The notes under the pieces: model-generated
Database searches by the model: none
Told to the model about the DNA's origin: nothing
Seen by the model: only the letters and a program-made list of their open reading frames with translations
Part shown: one piece after another, positions 55,302 through 64,000 of the stretch
Layout: every line of letters starts with the position of its first letter
Numbering within the stretch: the first letter of the stretch is position 1
DNA from: Campylobacter sp. MIT 21-1684
GTDB lineage: Bacteria > Campylobacterota > Campylobacteria > Campylobacterales > Campylobacteraceae
Assembly (NCBI RefSeq): GCF_026241315.1
Contig: NZ_JAPHNA010000006.1
Location: forward strand, 25,231 to 89,230
Direction: 5' to 3'
Length of the DNA: 64,000 nt
Translations under genes and position numbers: made by a program

Positions 55302-56300
55302 ATGAATTTAAAAGTTTTTTCGATTATATTTACTGTGCTTTTTATTGTAGTTCTCATACTTGGTGGCACTTATTATTACCTTTTTGAATATTCAAAACCT
55401 AATTATAATTATTATTCAAACAAATCTAAAAATACAACTCAAACACAGTCTAGTCAAACACAAAATTCTTATACAGAACAAAGTTTCCAAAACAATGAAT
55501 TCAATCAAACTCCAAGAGAATTGCCAAATGAACCGACCGAAAATACAACAGATTTGCAATTTTTAACACAAAATCAAACAAATGAATACAATATAAGTCA
55601 AGTTTCACCGCAGCAAGACCTTTTTCAAGATCCGCAACAAAATATAAATCAAAACTCTAAAGAGCAAATTTTAGACCAAAACACAAGCAAAGAAAAGAAA
55701 ACAGCAAGAATTCAAACTCAACAAAAAGCAGAAAATAACAACACAAATTCTTTACAAACACTCAACAACAAAAGAAAAAAGGGAACCCAAGTTTCTTCTC
55801 AATTAAGCCCTATTAAAGAATATCAGCAAAGAGGAAAAGACAGTCGCTTAGAACCTCAATTAAGCACAGAGACTGTTAAAGTGTATGTTGTAGATGGTAA
55901 AGCTCTAAGTGATTATAGAATTAATCTTCTCAAAGAGATGCTCGAACCGGTACAAGAACGTTCTATAGATTATAATCTCAGTGTGTTTATTGAAATGCTT
56001 CCAAAACACGAAATGAATTTAACTATTTACAATAAAGACATTATCTTTTCTGAGAAAAAAAAGGCATACAAATACATTAGCATAGAACAAATAGTGCCGT
56101 ATCTCAATACTCCAAGCGAACTCAATGAAAAAGTTGCTCGTGAAGAAATTATAGAAAGAATCAATTTACAAAGCGAAGAAGACAACAAGGGAAGTAATTT
56201 TGCCCAACACATAAAAAGCTTAAAAACAGGTTTGCAAACAGCACAATACTTCTTTCCGTTTTGTGAGGTTATCCAAATCACTTCATCTAAAGCAAAATAA
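55302..56300 (+). CDS. Membrane-anchored Q/N-rich periplasmic protein
   Basis: The start is ATG 55302, with AAGGA 8 nt upstream; the TTG two codons earlier is too close to it. The 332-residue product has one N-terminal membrane helix (FSIIFTVLFIVVLILGGTYYY). A low-complexity stretch of about 150 residues rich in Gln, Asn, Thr and Ser follows, then a folded C-terminal domain from about residue 185 (VKVYVVDGKALSDYRINLL). I recognise it only as the gene conserved between the helicase and valS in Campylobacter. The flexible linker would let the outer domain reach across the periplasm. Function is unknown. Confidence 0.8.
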   Translation: MNLKVFSIIFTVLFIVVLILGGTYYYLFEYSKPNYNYYSNKSKNTTQTQSSQTQNSYTEQSFQNNEFNQTPRELPNEPTENTTDLQFLTQNQTNEYNISQVSPQQDLFQDPQQNINQNSKEQILDQNTSKEKKTARIQTQQKAENNNTNSLQTLNNKRKKGTQVSSQLSPIKEYQQRGKDSRLEPQLSTETVKVYVVDGKALSDYRINLLKEMLEPVQERSIDYNLSVFIEMLPKHEMNLTIYNKDIIFSEKKKAYKYISIEQIVPYLNTPSELNEKVAREEIIERINLQSEEDNKGSNFAQHIKSLKTGLQTAQYFFPFCEVIQITSSKAK

Positions 56301-56352
56301 AAGAATAGCTGTATCTTTAAATAAAAAGCAAAACGACTTTCAAGGTTAAAAA

Positions 56353-58965
56353 ATGTATGATAAAAATATTGAAAAAGAATATTATGAGCTTTGGGAAAAA
56401 CGTGGATATTTTGAAATAGATTCAAACAAACATATTCAAAAAGAAGGCAAGAATTTTTGCATTATGATGCCCCCTCCAAATGTTACAGGAGTATTGCATA
56501 TAGGACACGCTTTAACCTTTACTTTGCAAGACATCATTACACGTTATAAAAGAATGGATGGCTATAAAACTCTTTATCAGCCTGGATTTGATCACGCTGG
56601 AATTGCTACTCAAAATGTTGTTGAAAAACAATTACTTGCAAAAGGGATTACGAAAGAGCAATTGGGAAGAAAACAGTTTATAGAAAAAGTCTTAGAATGG
56701 AAAGAACAAAGTACAAAGGGTATTTTAGAACAGATGAAAAGTCTTGGTATTAGTCCTGCTTGGTCTCGTCTGCGCTTTACTATGGATCAAGGTATTGCAA
56801 ATGCTGTTAAAAAAGCTTTTATTATGCTCTATGAAAAAAAACTTCTTATACGTGACAATTATATGGTGAATTGGTGTACTCACGATGGGGCTTTAAGTGA
56901 TATAGAAGTTGAATACAAAGAAAATCAAAGCAAATTGTATTTTATAAAGTATTTTTTAAAACAGAATAAAGATTTTATAACTATCGCTACCACTCGTCCT
57001 GAAACTCTCTTTGGAGATACTGCTGTGATGGTTCATCCAAATGATGAAAGATATAAAAATTTTATAGGAAAACAAGTACTTCTACCATTATGTGGAAAAA
57101 GCATTCCAATTATAAGCGATGAACAAGTAGATAAAGATTTTGGAACTGGAGCAGTTAAAGTTACTCCAGCTCACGATATCAATGACTATGAAGTAGGATT
57201 GAGACACCATTTAGACTCTATTGTTATTTTCGATGAAAAAGGAATTCTTAATAAACATTGTTTAGAGTTTGAAGGTTTAGAGAGATTGGAAGCTCGAGAA
57301 AAAATTGTAGCAAAACTTCAAGAATTCGGTTTCATAGAAAAAATAGAAGATTATAAAAATCAAATTGGCTACTGTTACAGATGTAATAACATAGTCGAAC
57401 CTTACATTTCAAAGCAATGGTTTGTAAAAAAAGAAATAGCTCAACAAAGCATAGAAAAAGTAATGAATGGTGAGAGCAAATTCTACCCATATCATTGGAT
57501 TAATAGTTTTAATGCTTGGATGAGAGAATTAAAAGACTGGTGTATATCACGGCAACTTTGGTGGGGACATCAAATCCCTGTTTATTACTGCGAATGTGGC
57601 TTTGAATGGGCGCAAGAAGATACTCCTAAAATGTGCCCTCAATGCAAACAAACAAATTTCAAACAAGATTCAGATGTTCTTGATACTTGGTTTTCTTCAG
57701 GTTTGTGGGCTATAAGTACACTTGGTTGGGAAAACAAAGACTGGGGTAAAAACAAACTTTGGAATGAAAACGATTTAGAGGAATTCTATCCAAATTCTCT
57801 TTTGATAACAGGTTTTGATATTTTATTTTTTTGGGTTGCACGAATGATGTTTCAAAGTACAAATGCTTTGCAAAAACTACCATTTAAAGATATTTACTTA
57901 CACGCTCTTGTGAAAGATGAACAAGGAAGAAAAATGAGTAAAAGTCTTGGTAATGTCATAGATCCAAAAGAAACCATAGAAGAATATAGTGCCGATATTA
58001 TACGTTTCACTTTAGCTCTTCTTTGTATTCAAGGACGCGATATAAAACTTAGCAATGAAAAACTTTTACAAATAAGAAATTTTACAAATAAACTGTATAA
58101 TGCAAGCAAATACTTACTTTTAAATGAAACTAATTTTAAAGACTTGCAAACACTTACTCTTCAAAGTCCTTTAGCTTGTTTTATCTATTCAAAATTTCAA
58201 AATTGTATTTTTGAAGTACGTGAAAATTTAGATCATTATCGCTTCAATGATGCTGCAAGTACTTTATATAAATTCTTTTGGGATGATTTTTGTGATTGGG
58301 GTATAGAACTCAGTAAAGCCGATAAAACTAGTATTCAAGAACTTGGAAGTATTTTTAAAGAAGCTTTAAAACTCTTACATCCTTTTATGCCTTTTATAAG
58401 TGAATATCTCTATCATACTCTAAGTGGCACAAAACTTCAAACAAGTGATTCTATAATGATAGCACAATATCCACAATTTCATCAAACTGATAAAAAATAC
58501 ACTCAAATTTTTTCTCTTATCATTGAAAGTGTTGTAGGAATTCGTCGTGCAAAAAGTTTAATTGACTTAGGTAATACAACAATAAAAAAAGCTTTTATAA
58601 AACTCAATGATAGAACTTTGCAAAATGAATTAGAAATGTATAAAAATTTTATTCTTTTACTTGCAAAATGTAAAGATGTAGAATTTACAGAATGTACAAT
58701 TCAAAAGGCGGTTTGTGATATTAATGCAAATCTTCAAATTTTCATCAGTTTAGAAAATATTGATTTAAGTGCTGTACTTGCAAGACTTGAAAATCAAAAA
58801 AAGAAACTTCAAAAAGAAAGCATAAAACTCAATTCTATGCTTTCAAATAAAAAATTTATTGATAATGCTCCAAAAGAAGTAATAGAACAAAACAAAAAAG
58901 CTCTGGAAAATTTAAATATTCAGCTTGAAAAAATAGAAGCTGAACTTAAAACTTTAGAGATTTAA
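56353..58965 (+). CDS. valS: Valyl-tRNA synthetase
   Basis: The 870-residue class I synthetase has HIGH in [16 protein letters not shown] and KMSKS in [14 protein letters not shown]. The editing domain has [13 protein letters not shown], and a zinc-like Cys pair stands in [19 protein letters not shown]. The ValS-specific C-terminal coiled coil is clear ([19 protein letters not shown]). It charges tRNA-Val and hydrolyses mischarged Thr. The metNI genes follow after 1 bp, so valS and the methionine importer are probably co-transcribed. Confidence 0.97.
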   Translation: MYDKNIEKEYYELWEKRGYFEIDSNKHIQKEGKNFCIMMPPPNVTGVLHIGHALTFTLQDIITRYKRMDGYKTLYQPGFDHAGIATQNVVEKQLLAKGITKEQLGRKQFIEKVLEWKEQSTKGILEQMKSLGISPAWSRLRFTMDQGIANAVKKAFIMLYEKKLLIRDNYMVNWCTHDGALSDIEVEYKENQSKLYFIKYFLKQNKDFITIATTRPETLFGDTAVMVHPNDERYKNFIGKQVLLPLCGKSIPIISDEQVDKDFGTGAVKVTPAHDINDYEVGLRHHLDSIVIFDEKGILNKHCLEFEGLERLEAREKIVAKLQEFGFIEKIEDYKNQIGYCYRCNNIVEPYISKQWFVKKEIAQQSIEKVMNGESKFYPYHWINSFNAWMRELKDWCISRQLWWGHQIPVYYCECGFEWAQEDTPKMCPQCKQTNFKQDSDVLDTWFSSGLWAISTLGWENKDWGKNKLWNENDLEEFYPNSLLITGFDILFFWVARMMFQSTNALQKLPFKDIYLHALVKDEQGRKMSKSLGNVIDPKETIEEYSADIIRFTLALLCIQGRDIKLSNEKLLQIRNFTNKLYNASKYLLLNETNFKDLQTLTLQSPLACFIYSKFQNCIFEVRENLDHYRFNDAASTLYKFFWDDFCDWGIELSKADKTSIQELGSIFKEALKLLHPFMPFISEYLYHTLSGTKLQTSDSIMIAQYPQFHQTDKKYTQIFSLIIESVVGIRRAKSLIDLGNTTIKKAFIKLNDRTLQNELEMYKNFILLLAKCKDVEFTECTIQKAVCDINANLQIFISLENIDLSAVLARLENQKKKLQKESIKLNSMLSNKKFIDNAPKEVIEQNKKALENLNIQLEKIEAELKTLEI

Positions 58966-58966
58966 T

Positions 58967-59977
58967 GTGATTAAAATACAAAATCTAAAAAAATATTATG
59001 GAAAAGAATTAATTATTAATAATATTTCTTTAGAAATTAAAAAAGGCGAAATTTATGCCATAGTTGGACATAGTGGAGCTGGAAAATCAACTCTTTTACG
59101 TTGTATCAACGGGCTTGAAACTTACGAAGAAGGTAGTTTAAAAGTTTTTGATTTAGAATTACGAAACTTGCAAAAAAAACCAAAAGAATTAAGAGCATTA
59201 CGTAAAAATATAGGAATGATTTTTCAAAATTTTGCTTTAATGGAGCATAAAAATGTATTTGAAAATGTTGCTATGCCTTTAAATATACATTTTACACAAA
59301 GCAAAATATATTCTAAACTCTTTGATAAAGCTTTTATGGGTGAAAAAGAGATGAAAGCTAGAATTAATTCTTTGCTTGAAATAGTAGGATTATCTCATAA
59401 AATGTACTCTTATCCAAAAGAATTGAGCGGGGGACAAAAACAAAGAGTCGCCATAGCACGAGCTCTGACACTCAACCCCAAAATTCTCCTTAGCGATGAA
59501 GCAACTTCGGCTTTAGATCCAAATACAACAAAAAATATACTTGAATTGATCGCACAAATCAATAGAGAGTTGGGTATAACAGTCGTTTTAGTAACACACG
59601 AAATGGAAGTTGTAAAAGATATAGCCCAAAAAGCATTGCTACTAGAATATGGACAAATTATAGGAGATGGAAATGTAGAAGAACTTTTTTTAAAACCAAA
59701 TCCTAAAATGAAAGAATTTCTTGGAGAAAATGATTTTCTTCCTAAACAAGGATTAAATATCAAATTATATTTTCCAAAAGAAGTAGCGCAAAAAAGTATC
59801 ATTACTCATATGGCAAGAACTCTTGATATTGACTTTAATATAGTTTGGGGCAAAATAGAAAAACTCAATGGCACAGCTTTAGGAAATTTAGTCATTAATA
59901 TAAATAAAGCCGATACAACAAAAGTACTCAACTATCTTAAAAAAAGCGGTGTTTTATGGGAGCTTGTTGATGAATGA
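58967..59977 (+). CDS. metN: Methionine ABC importer, ATP-binding protein MetN
   Basis: The start is GTG 58967, directly after the valS stop. The 336-residue protein has Walker [11 protein letters not shown]-loop IFQNFALM, signature [15 protein letters not shown], Walker [13 protein letters not shown] and switch His in THEMEV. A C-terminal regulatory NIL domain of about 90 residues follows ([20 protein letters not shown]). In relatives this domain binds methionine and blocks transport when the cell is full. Together with MetI and MetQ it imports methionine. It overlaps metI by 8 nt. Confidence 0.93.
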   Translation: MIKIQNLKKYYGKELIINNISLEIKKGEIYAIVGHSGAGKSTLLRCINGLETYEEGSLKVFDLELRNLQKKPKELRALRKNIGMIFQNFALMEHKNVFENVAMPLNIHFTQSKIYSKLFDKAFMGEKEMKARINSLLEIVGLSHKMYSYPKELSGGQKQRVAIARALTLNPKILLSDEATSALDPNTTKNILELIAQINRELGITVVLVTHEMEVVKDIAQKALLLEYGQIIGDGNVEELFLKPNPKMKEFLGENDFLPKQGLNIKLYFPKEVAQKSIITHMARTLDIDFNIVWGKIEKLNGTALGNLVININKADTTKVLNYLKKSGVLWELVDE

Positions 59978-60881
59978 AAATCAGATAATTCAATTTTTCA
60001 ATAGAATTTCGCAATTTTTTACTGATTTTTCTTTAACAGAAATGGAACAAGTCTTACTTAATTCTGTAAATACTTTTGGAGATAACTATCAAAACATCTT
60101 AAAACAAGCCTTAAATGAAACGCTTTATATGAGTATAAGCTCTCTTATTTTTGGTTTTTTACTTGCGTTTTTTCCTGCAATTTTACTTACTATTTATGAC
60201 AAAGAAGGTATCAAACATAATAAACTAGCCTATGGAATTTTAGATTTTATTACAAATATCCTACGCGCCTTTCCTTTTCTTATTCTTATTGTAATATTGC
60301 TGCCTTTGTCAAAGTTGATCGTAGGAACAAGCATAGGAACAAGTGCTGCCATTGTACCTTTAACCATAGGTATAAGCCCTTATCTTGCCAAAATGTTGGA
60401 AAATGCTTTTAAAGAAGTTGATAAAGGTATTATAGAAGCTGCAAAATCTTACGGGGCTAACAATACTCAAATCATATTCAAAATAATCCTTACAGAATCT
60501 CTTCCTAGTATTATTAACGGTGTTACGCTTATTTTTATTTTTATTATAGGGTTTTCAGCACTTGCTGGTACTGTTGGAGGAGGAGGACTTGGCGATGTCG
60601 CTATACGATATGGATATGAAAGGTTTAACAAAGAGGTGATGATACAAACTGTTATTATCCTACTGCTTTTAGTACAATTGGTACAAATTGTAGGCAATCT
60701 TTGCTATACTTGGGCAAAAAACAATAAAAATTTACGCATTGTCATTGTGCTTTTTATTCTTGTAACAGTTCATCTCTTTTTTAATTTTTATGATGAAAAG
60801 AGTGTTATTTGGCAAATAATTGTAGCTGTTTTCTTACTTGTGTATTGGTTGTATAAAAAAATCAATCAACTTTTTCACTAA
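59970..60881 (+). CDS. metI: Methionine ABC importer, permease MetI
   Basis: The start is ATG 59970 inside the end of metN; an earlier in-frame start at 59949 would overlap more and has no ribosome-binding site. The 303-residue membrane protein contains the EAA motif ([17 protein letters not shown]) that contacts the ATPase, and the MetI region [16 protein letters not shown]. The usual MetI has about 217 residues. Here an N-terminal extension of about 40 residues and a hydrophobic C-terminal extension ([18 protein letters not shown]) are added. Confidence 0.9.
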   Translation: MNENQIIQFFNRISQFFTDFSLTEMEQVLLNSVNTFGDNYQNILKQALNETLYMSISSLIFGFLLAFFPAILLTIYDKEGIKHNKLAYGILDFITNILRAFPFLILIVILLPLSKLIVGTSIGTSAAIVPLTIGISPYLAKMLENAFKEVDKGIIEAAKSYGANNTQIIFKIILTESLPSIINGVTLIFIFIIGFSALAGTVGGGGLGDVAIRYGYERFNKEVMIQTVIILLLLVQLVQIVGNLCYTWAKNNKNLRIVIVLFILVTVHLFFNFYDEKSVIWQIIVAVFLLVYWLYKKINQLFH

Positions 60882-60933
60882 GCCTACATTAATCATTTTT
60901 TCAATACAATCTTTAAGATTTTATTCTCTGCTT

Positions 60934-60957
60934 GAAAAAACACAATGCGGTTTTTTC
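60934..60957 (+). terminator. Hairpin between metI and metQ
   Basis: GAAAAAAC (60934-60941) and GTTTTTTC (60950-60957) form an 8-bp stem with an 8-nt loop, and As follow. It may be a partial terminator that sets the ratio of binding protein to permease. Confidence 0.45.
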
Positions 60958-60993
60958 TAAAAAAGACTGAAATATATTTCAAAAGGAAAAATT

Positions 60994-61767
60994 ATGAAAA
61001 TCAAATCTTTCTTTCTTCTTGTTTTTTTAGCTTTTGCATTGAAACTTAATGCAAATGAAACAATTACAATAGGTGCTACTCCTATACCTCACGCTGAAAT
61101 TTTAGAATTTATAAAACCAGACTTAGAAAAACAAGGCTATATACTTCAAATTAAAGAATTTACAGATTATGTGTTACCTAATTTAGCAGTAGATAGCGGG
61201 GAACTTGATGCGAATTTTTTTCAACATATCCCTTATTTAGAAGAATTTAATAAAACAAAAGGTACAAAACTTGTTAAAGTGGCTAATGTACATATAGAAC
61301 CTATGGCTGTTTATTCACGAAAACATAAAAATTTTAACGAACTTAAAGAAGGATTGCTAATTGCTATACCAAATGACCCAACTAATGAGAGTCGTGCTTT
61401 AGATATCATCGCAAAAACAGGATTAGTAAGCTTCAAAGACAAGTCTTTAAAAACTCCTATTGATATCACAAACAATCCGAAAAAATTCCGTTTTACAGAA
61501 CTCAAAGCTGCTCAACTTCCACGTGCTTTAAATGATGTAGATTTTGCCATAATTAATTCAAATTATGCTTTAGAAGCAAATCTTAATCCTGTAAAAGATT
61601 CTTTGCTTATAGAAGACAATGATAGTCCATATGTAAATATCGTCGTTGTAAAACAAGGGCACGAAAATGATTCAAAAATTCAAGCCTTATCAAAAGCCCT
61701 CCACAATGACAAAGTCAAAGAATTTATCCTTAAAAAATATAATGGCTCCATTATTCCTGCTTTCTAA
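60994..61767 (+). CDS. metQ: Methionine-binding periplasmic protein (NlpA/MetQ family), copy 1
   Basis: The 257-residue product has a signal peptide (SFFLLVFLAFALKLNA) without a lipobox Cys, so it is probably a free periplasmic protein. The family core is present: TIGATPIPHAEILEF, DANFFQHIPYLEEFNK, IAIPNDPTNESRALDI and AAQLPRALNDVDFAIINSNYA. It captures D/L-methionine for MetNI. AAAAGGA lies before the ATG. It is about 60% identical by eye to the next gene, so the pair arose by tandem duplication. Confidence 0.9.
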   Translation: MKIKSFFLLVFLAFALKLNANETITIGATPIPHAEILEFIKPDLEKQGYILQIKEFTDYVLPNLAVDSGELDANFFQHIPYLEEFNKTKGTKLVKVANVHIEPMAVYSRKHKNFNELKEGLLIAIPNDPTNESRALDIIAKTGLVSFKDKSLKTPIDITNNPKKFRFTELKAAQLPRALNDVDFAIINSNYALEANLNPVKDSLLIEDNDSPYVNIVVVKQGHENDSKIQALSKALHNDKVKEFILKKYNGSIIPAF

Positions 61768-61775
61768 GAGTGATG

Positions 61776-62552
61776 ATGAATTACAAAATACTATTTTTTG
61801 CTCTAAGTCTAATTTGTAATTTCGCTTTTTGTGCTCAAAGAACTCTTACAATAGGTGCTACTCCTACTCCGCACGCTGAAATTTTAGAATTTACAAAACC
61901 TCTATTTGAACAAAAAGGTTGGAAACTAGAAGTACGTGAATTTAGTGATTATATTTTGCCAAATATAGCCTTAAATGAAAAAGAACTTGATGCAAATTTC
62001 TATCAACACAGACCTTTTTTAGATGATTTTAATAAAAACAAAGGTACAAAATTAATTGGTTTAGATTCTATCATACTTGTTCCTATGGCAATTTATTCTA
62101 ATACTATAAAAGACTTGCATACTTTAAGTCAAAATGCTACAATAGCTATACCAAATGACCCGACCAATGAAAGTAGAGCACTTGACTTACTCGCTAAAGC
62201 AGGATTCATCACTTTTAAAAACAAAAACAGTCTCAAAACTCCTTTAGACATACAAGACAATCCTAAAAATTTGCGATTTATAGAACTCAAAGCTGCTCAA
62301 CTTCCACGCGCTTTAAAGGATGCAAATTTAGCTATTATTACAACAAATTATGCACTAGGTGCTGGGCTTAATCCACTCAAAGATGGAATTTTCATCGAAG
62401 ATAAAGACAGTCTCTATGCTATTATTATAGCTGTAAGAGAAGGCGATGAAGCAAATGAAAAAACAAAAGCTATACAAGAGATTCTTAAAAGCGATGCTGT
62501 AAAAGAATTTGTACAACAGAAATATCAAGGCTCTGTTATACCTGCCTTTTAA
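61776..62552 (+). CDS. metQ: Methionine-binding periplasmic protein (NlpA/MetQ family), copy 2
   Basis: This is a tandem paralogue of the preceding gene, 258 residues long. The start is placed at ATG 61776 with AAGAG 5 nt upstream; GTG 61770 and ATG 61773 are also in frame. The signal ends FAFCAQ, and this single Cys makes an imperfect lipobox. Core motifs are TIGATPTPHAEILEF, DANFYQHRPFLDDF, IAIPNDPTNESRALDL and TTNYALGAGLNP. The two may differ in affinity or substrate (methionine isomers or related compounds). Fourteen bp separate it from flgA. Confidence 0.88.
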   Translation: MNYKILFFALSLICNFAFCAQRTLTIGATPTPHAEILEFTKPLFEQKGWKLEVREFSDYILPNIALNEKELDANFYQHRPFLDDFNKNKGTKLIGLDSIILVPMAIYSNTIKDLHTLSQNATIAIPNDPTNESRALDLLAKAGFITFKNKNSLKTPLDIQDNPKNLRFIELKAAQLPRALKDANLAIITTNYALGAGLNPLKDGIFIEDKDSLYAIIIAVREGDEANEKTKAIQEILKSDAVKEFVQQKYQGSVIPAF

Positions 62553-62565
62553 AAGAATTTTTACA

Positions 62566-63219
62566 ATGAAAAATCTTTTTCTTGTTTTTTTTCTTTTCGC
62601 TTTTGCCAATGCTAGCAATTTAGAATCTGTCAGACAAGCCCTTACTAAAGAATTTCAAAATAATTTCCCTAAGCTTTCTATCACTCAAATTGAGCTTAAA
62701 TCTACTTCTTTGCCAAAAGATTTTGAAAATTACAAATTTTTACGCATTGCAAATGCAAAATTAAACAAAGCACAAGGTTTTATCCGTGCTGAATTTATTA
62801 CTCCTCAAAATATACATAAAAATATTTTTTTTCGGTACTTTATTCAAGCAAATTTAGAAGTTTTACGAGCAAACCGTCCTATAAAAAAGGGGCAAAGGCT
62901 TACAGAATTAGACTATGATCTTATTGTAATGGATTTTGACAAAGTTCCCTTAAACGCTCTTGAGGCAACAAAAAATCTCATTGCAAAAACAAATATTAAT
63001 AAAAACACTGTTTTAAAAGACAGCATGTTTAAAGCTATTGCTTTAATTCATAAAAATGATTCTGTTGTAGGAATTTTAAACGCAGAAAATGTTAATGTTT
63101 TGATAGAGCTTATTGCTTTGGAAAATGGAAATATAGGCGAAAAAATTAAAGCAAAAAATAAAGAAGGCAAAACAATACAAGGTGTAGTTGTAGATAAAAA
63201 AAGGATACTTTTACAATGA
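62566..63219 (+). CDS. flgA: Flagellar P-ring assembly chaperone FlgA
   Basis: The start is ATG 62566, because it gives a signal peptide (NLFLVFFLFAFANA); upstream ATG 62509 lies inside metQ. The 217-residue product has a C-terminal SAF domain (VLRANRPIKKGQRLTELDYDL; KNTVLKDSMFKA; GKTIQGVVVDKKRILLQ). FlgA helps FlgI build the P ring in the periplasm. It is separated from the other flagellar gene of this window, flhA, by 60 kb. The stop overlaps the ubiX start by 4 nt. Confidence 0.92.
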   Translation: MKNLFLVFFLFAFANASNLESVRQALTKEFQNNFPKLSITQIELKSTSLPKDFENYKFLRIANAKLNKAQGFIRAEFITPQNIHKNIFFRYFIQANLEVLRANRPIKKGQRLTELDYDLIVMDFDKVPLNALEATKNLIAKTNINKNTVLKDSMFKAIALIHKNDSVVGILNAENVNVLIELIALENGNIGEKIKAKNKEGKTIQGVVVDKKRILLQ

Positions 63220-63788
63220 AAATTGTACTCGGAATTTCAGGTTCAAGTGCTATTAATTTGGGAGTGAAACTTTTAAAAAATTTAGAAGGAAAGGCTGAAA
63301 TTTTCTGCATACTTACTCAAGGAGCAAAAAAAAGTTTTGCAGCTGAACATAAAAAAGATTTAGAAAAACTCTGTAAATCCCGCTTTAAAAGTGTGATTTT
63401 TGCCAATGATGATGACCTTACTCAAGCTCTTGCGAGTGGTTCTTTTGGCATAGATAAAACTATTATAGCCCCCTGCTCTATTTCCACTTTAGCAAAAATC
63501 AATGCTGGTTTTGCTCAAAGTTTACTCACACGTGCGGCAGCCGTTGCCCTAAAAGAAAGAAAAACTCTCATTTTGGCGGTACGGGAAATGCCATTTTCAA
63601 CACTAAGTTTAGAACATATGACAAAACTTAGTACAATGGGAGTTTGTATAGCACCTCCCATCTATGCAAGTTACAGTAAAGCAAAAAATTTGGAAGAGCT
63701 TGAAGATTTTATAGTTGGAAAATGGCTCGATTTGTTGGGAATTAAACACAATATATTTCAAAGATGGAAGAATAATAATGCTTTATAA
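63216..63788 (+). CDS. ubiX: Flavin prenyltransferase UbiX
   Basis: The 190-residue flavoprotein opens with the UbiX strand VLGISGSSAINLGVKLL. It contains TIIAPCSISTLAKINAGFAQSLLTRAA, which includes the FMN-binding region, and the prenyl-binding REMPFSTLSLEHM. It makes prenylated FMN for UbiD-type decarboxylases, probably in menaquinone (futalosine branch) synthesis in this group. The ATG overlaps the flgA stop. The family usually has about 190 residues, so it is complete. Confidence 0.93.
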   Translation: MKIVLGISGSSAINLGVKLLKNLEGKAEIFCILTQGAKKSFAAEHKKDLEKLCKSRFKSVIFANDDDLTQALASGSFGIDKTIIAPCSISTLAKINAGFAQSLLTRAAAVALKERKTLILAVREMPFSTLSLEHMTKLSTMGVCIAPPIYASYSKAKNLEELEDFIVGKWLDLLGIKHNIFQRWKNNNAL

Positions 63789-64000
63789 TATAGCCAAATC
63801 CATTAACTCTTTGCAAATTTATACACCACAAACACTGGAAAAATGTACAATAGTAAAGTGGTAGAGTTTGATTTGTCTTAAACTTTTACTTTCTTTTGTC
63901 ATCTTTTGTGTAAAAGCAAAAAGAAAGTTGAAACTTCCAAAAGACTTAATTTAGTTAGAGTTTCTGTATTGCATAGTATCTCTTTATATTTTTTATATTC
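63789..64000. other. Right edge: no recognisable gene, inverted repeat present
   Basis: The last 212 bp hold no supported coding frame. A 10-bp inverted repeat (ACTTTCTTTT at 63888-63897, AAAAGAAAGT at 63919-63928) with an inner alternative pairing (CTTTTAC/GTAAAAG) could form a terminator after ubiX. In C. jejuni, as I recall, coaD and tmk follow ubiX; they are not seen here, so a rearrangement point may be close. Confidence 0.5.
63888..63928. terminator. Inverted repeat downstream of ubiX
   Basis: Arms ACTTTCTTTT and AAAAGAAAGT are exact inverses with a 21-nt loop, which itself contains GTAAAAG that can pair with the CTTTTAC just left of the stem. It is read as a bidirectional terminator or a dispersed repeat. 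Confidence 0.4.

Noticed and set aside
63779..63865. 28-codon frame starting inside the ubiX end
   Set aside because: It is too short, has no ribosome-binding site and no recognisable sequence; a truncated coaD was considered but nothing matches.
1..64000. Phase-variable poly-G/C tracts and CRISPR arrays
   Set aside because: Reading through, I saw no G or C run of eight or more and no regularly spaced repeat array.

Overview
The window is a chromosomal segment of a low-GC epsilonproteobacterium, almost certainly a thermotolerant-type Campylobacter related to C. jejuni, C. coli and C. upsaliensis. The evidence is the nap order A-G-H-B-L-D with neither napF nor napC, the flagellar export gene flhA next to an Rrf2 regulator and rpsO, a fused pabBC beside an XerH-type recombinase, PycB without PycA beside ATP-dependent PEP carboxykinase, and promoters made of a TATAAT box behind phased A/T tracts. 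Most blocks match gene groups I remember from C. jejuni, but they are joined in a different order, so this genome is rearranged relative to C. jejuni. That comparison is from memory and was not searched.

Left part (1-15.3 kb): the 3' end of ftsK converges on rpsO. An Rrf2-type regulator, flhA and a DHH phosphoesterase follow. At 4.5-7.75 kb lies a stretch with a foreign look: a 3' remnant of trpA and a very large DUF2339 membrane protein split by a frameshift. A dsbA-dsbB pair, with a tiny CxxC protein downstream, precedes about 780 bp of very AT-rich non-coding DNA. Next is a two-gene type II restriction-modification module bracketed by an 11-bp direct repeat, then xerH, pabBC and pabA.

Accessory block (15.3-22.2 kb): a D-lactate dehydrogenase (FAD plus FeS) is followed by two unrecognised proteins. 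The larger has been cut short by in-frame stops. The most interesting locus follows: a Sec-exported protein carrying a textbook double-glycine leader (20127-20669), divergent from an outer-membrane beta-barrel gene (20795-21636, frameshifted) and a free-standing periplasmic C39 peptidase (21640-22221). These look like a three-part processing and secretion system, comparable in logic to the FapD/FapF pair of functional-amyloid operons, but with an unrelated cargo.

Core block (22.2-45.2 kb): an EamA transporter, murA-moeA, tRNA-Gly(GCC), mog-corA and an ABC-F ATPase are followed by a long leftward run: serA, a small membrane protein, rpsA, ispH, aroA, pheT, pheS. Then come a HIT protein, argH, pckA, pycB and a sodium-dependent SNF-family transporter. 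pckA and pycB belong to the gluconeogenic and anaplerotic node of an amino-acid-using organism.

Right part (45.4-64 kb): atpE and tRNA-Leu(GAG) precede the leftward periplasmic nitrate reductase operon napAGHBLD, which ends in a small membrane protein. Then come tpx (with an odd Cys-rich tail), a UvrD/PcrA helicase, a Q/N-rich membrane-anchored protein, valS, a methionine ABC importer metNI with two tandem metQ-like binding proteins, flgA and ubiX. No recognisable gene follows ubiX in the last 210 bp. I saw no rRNA, CRISPR array, insertion sequence or long poly-G phase-variable tract.
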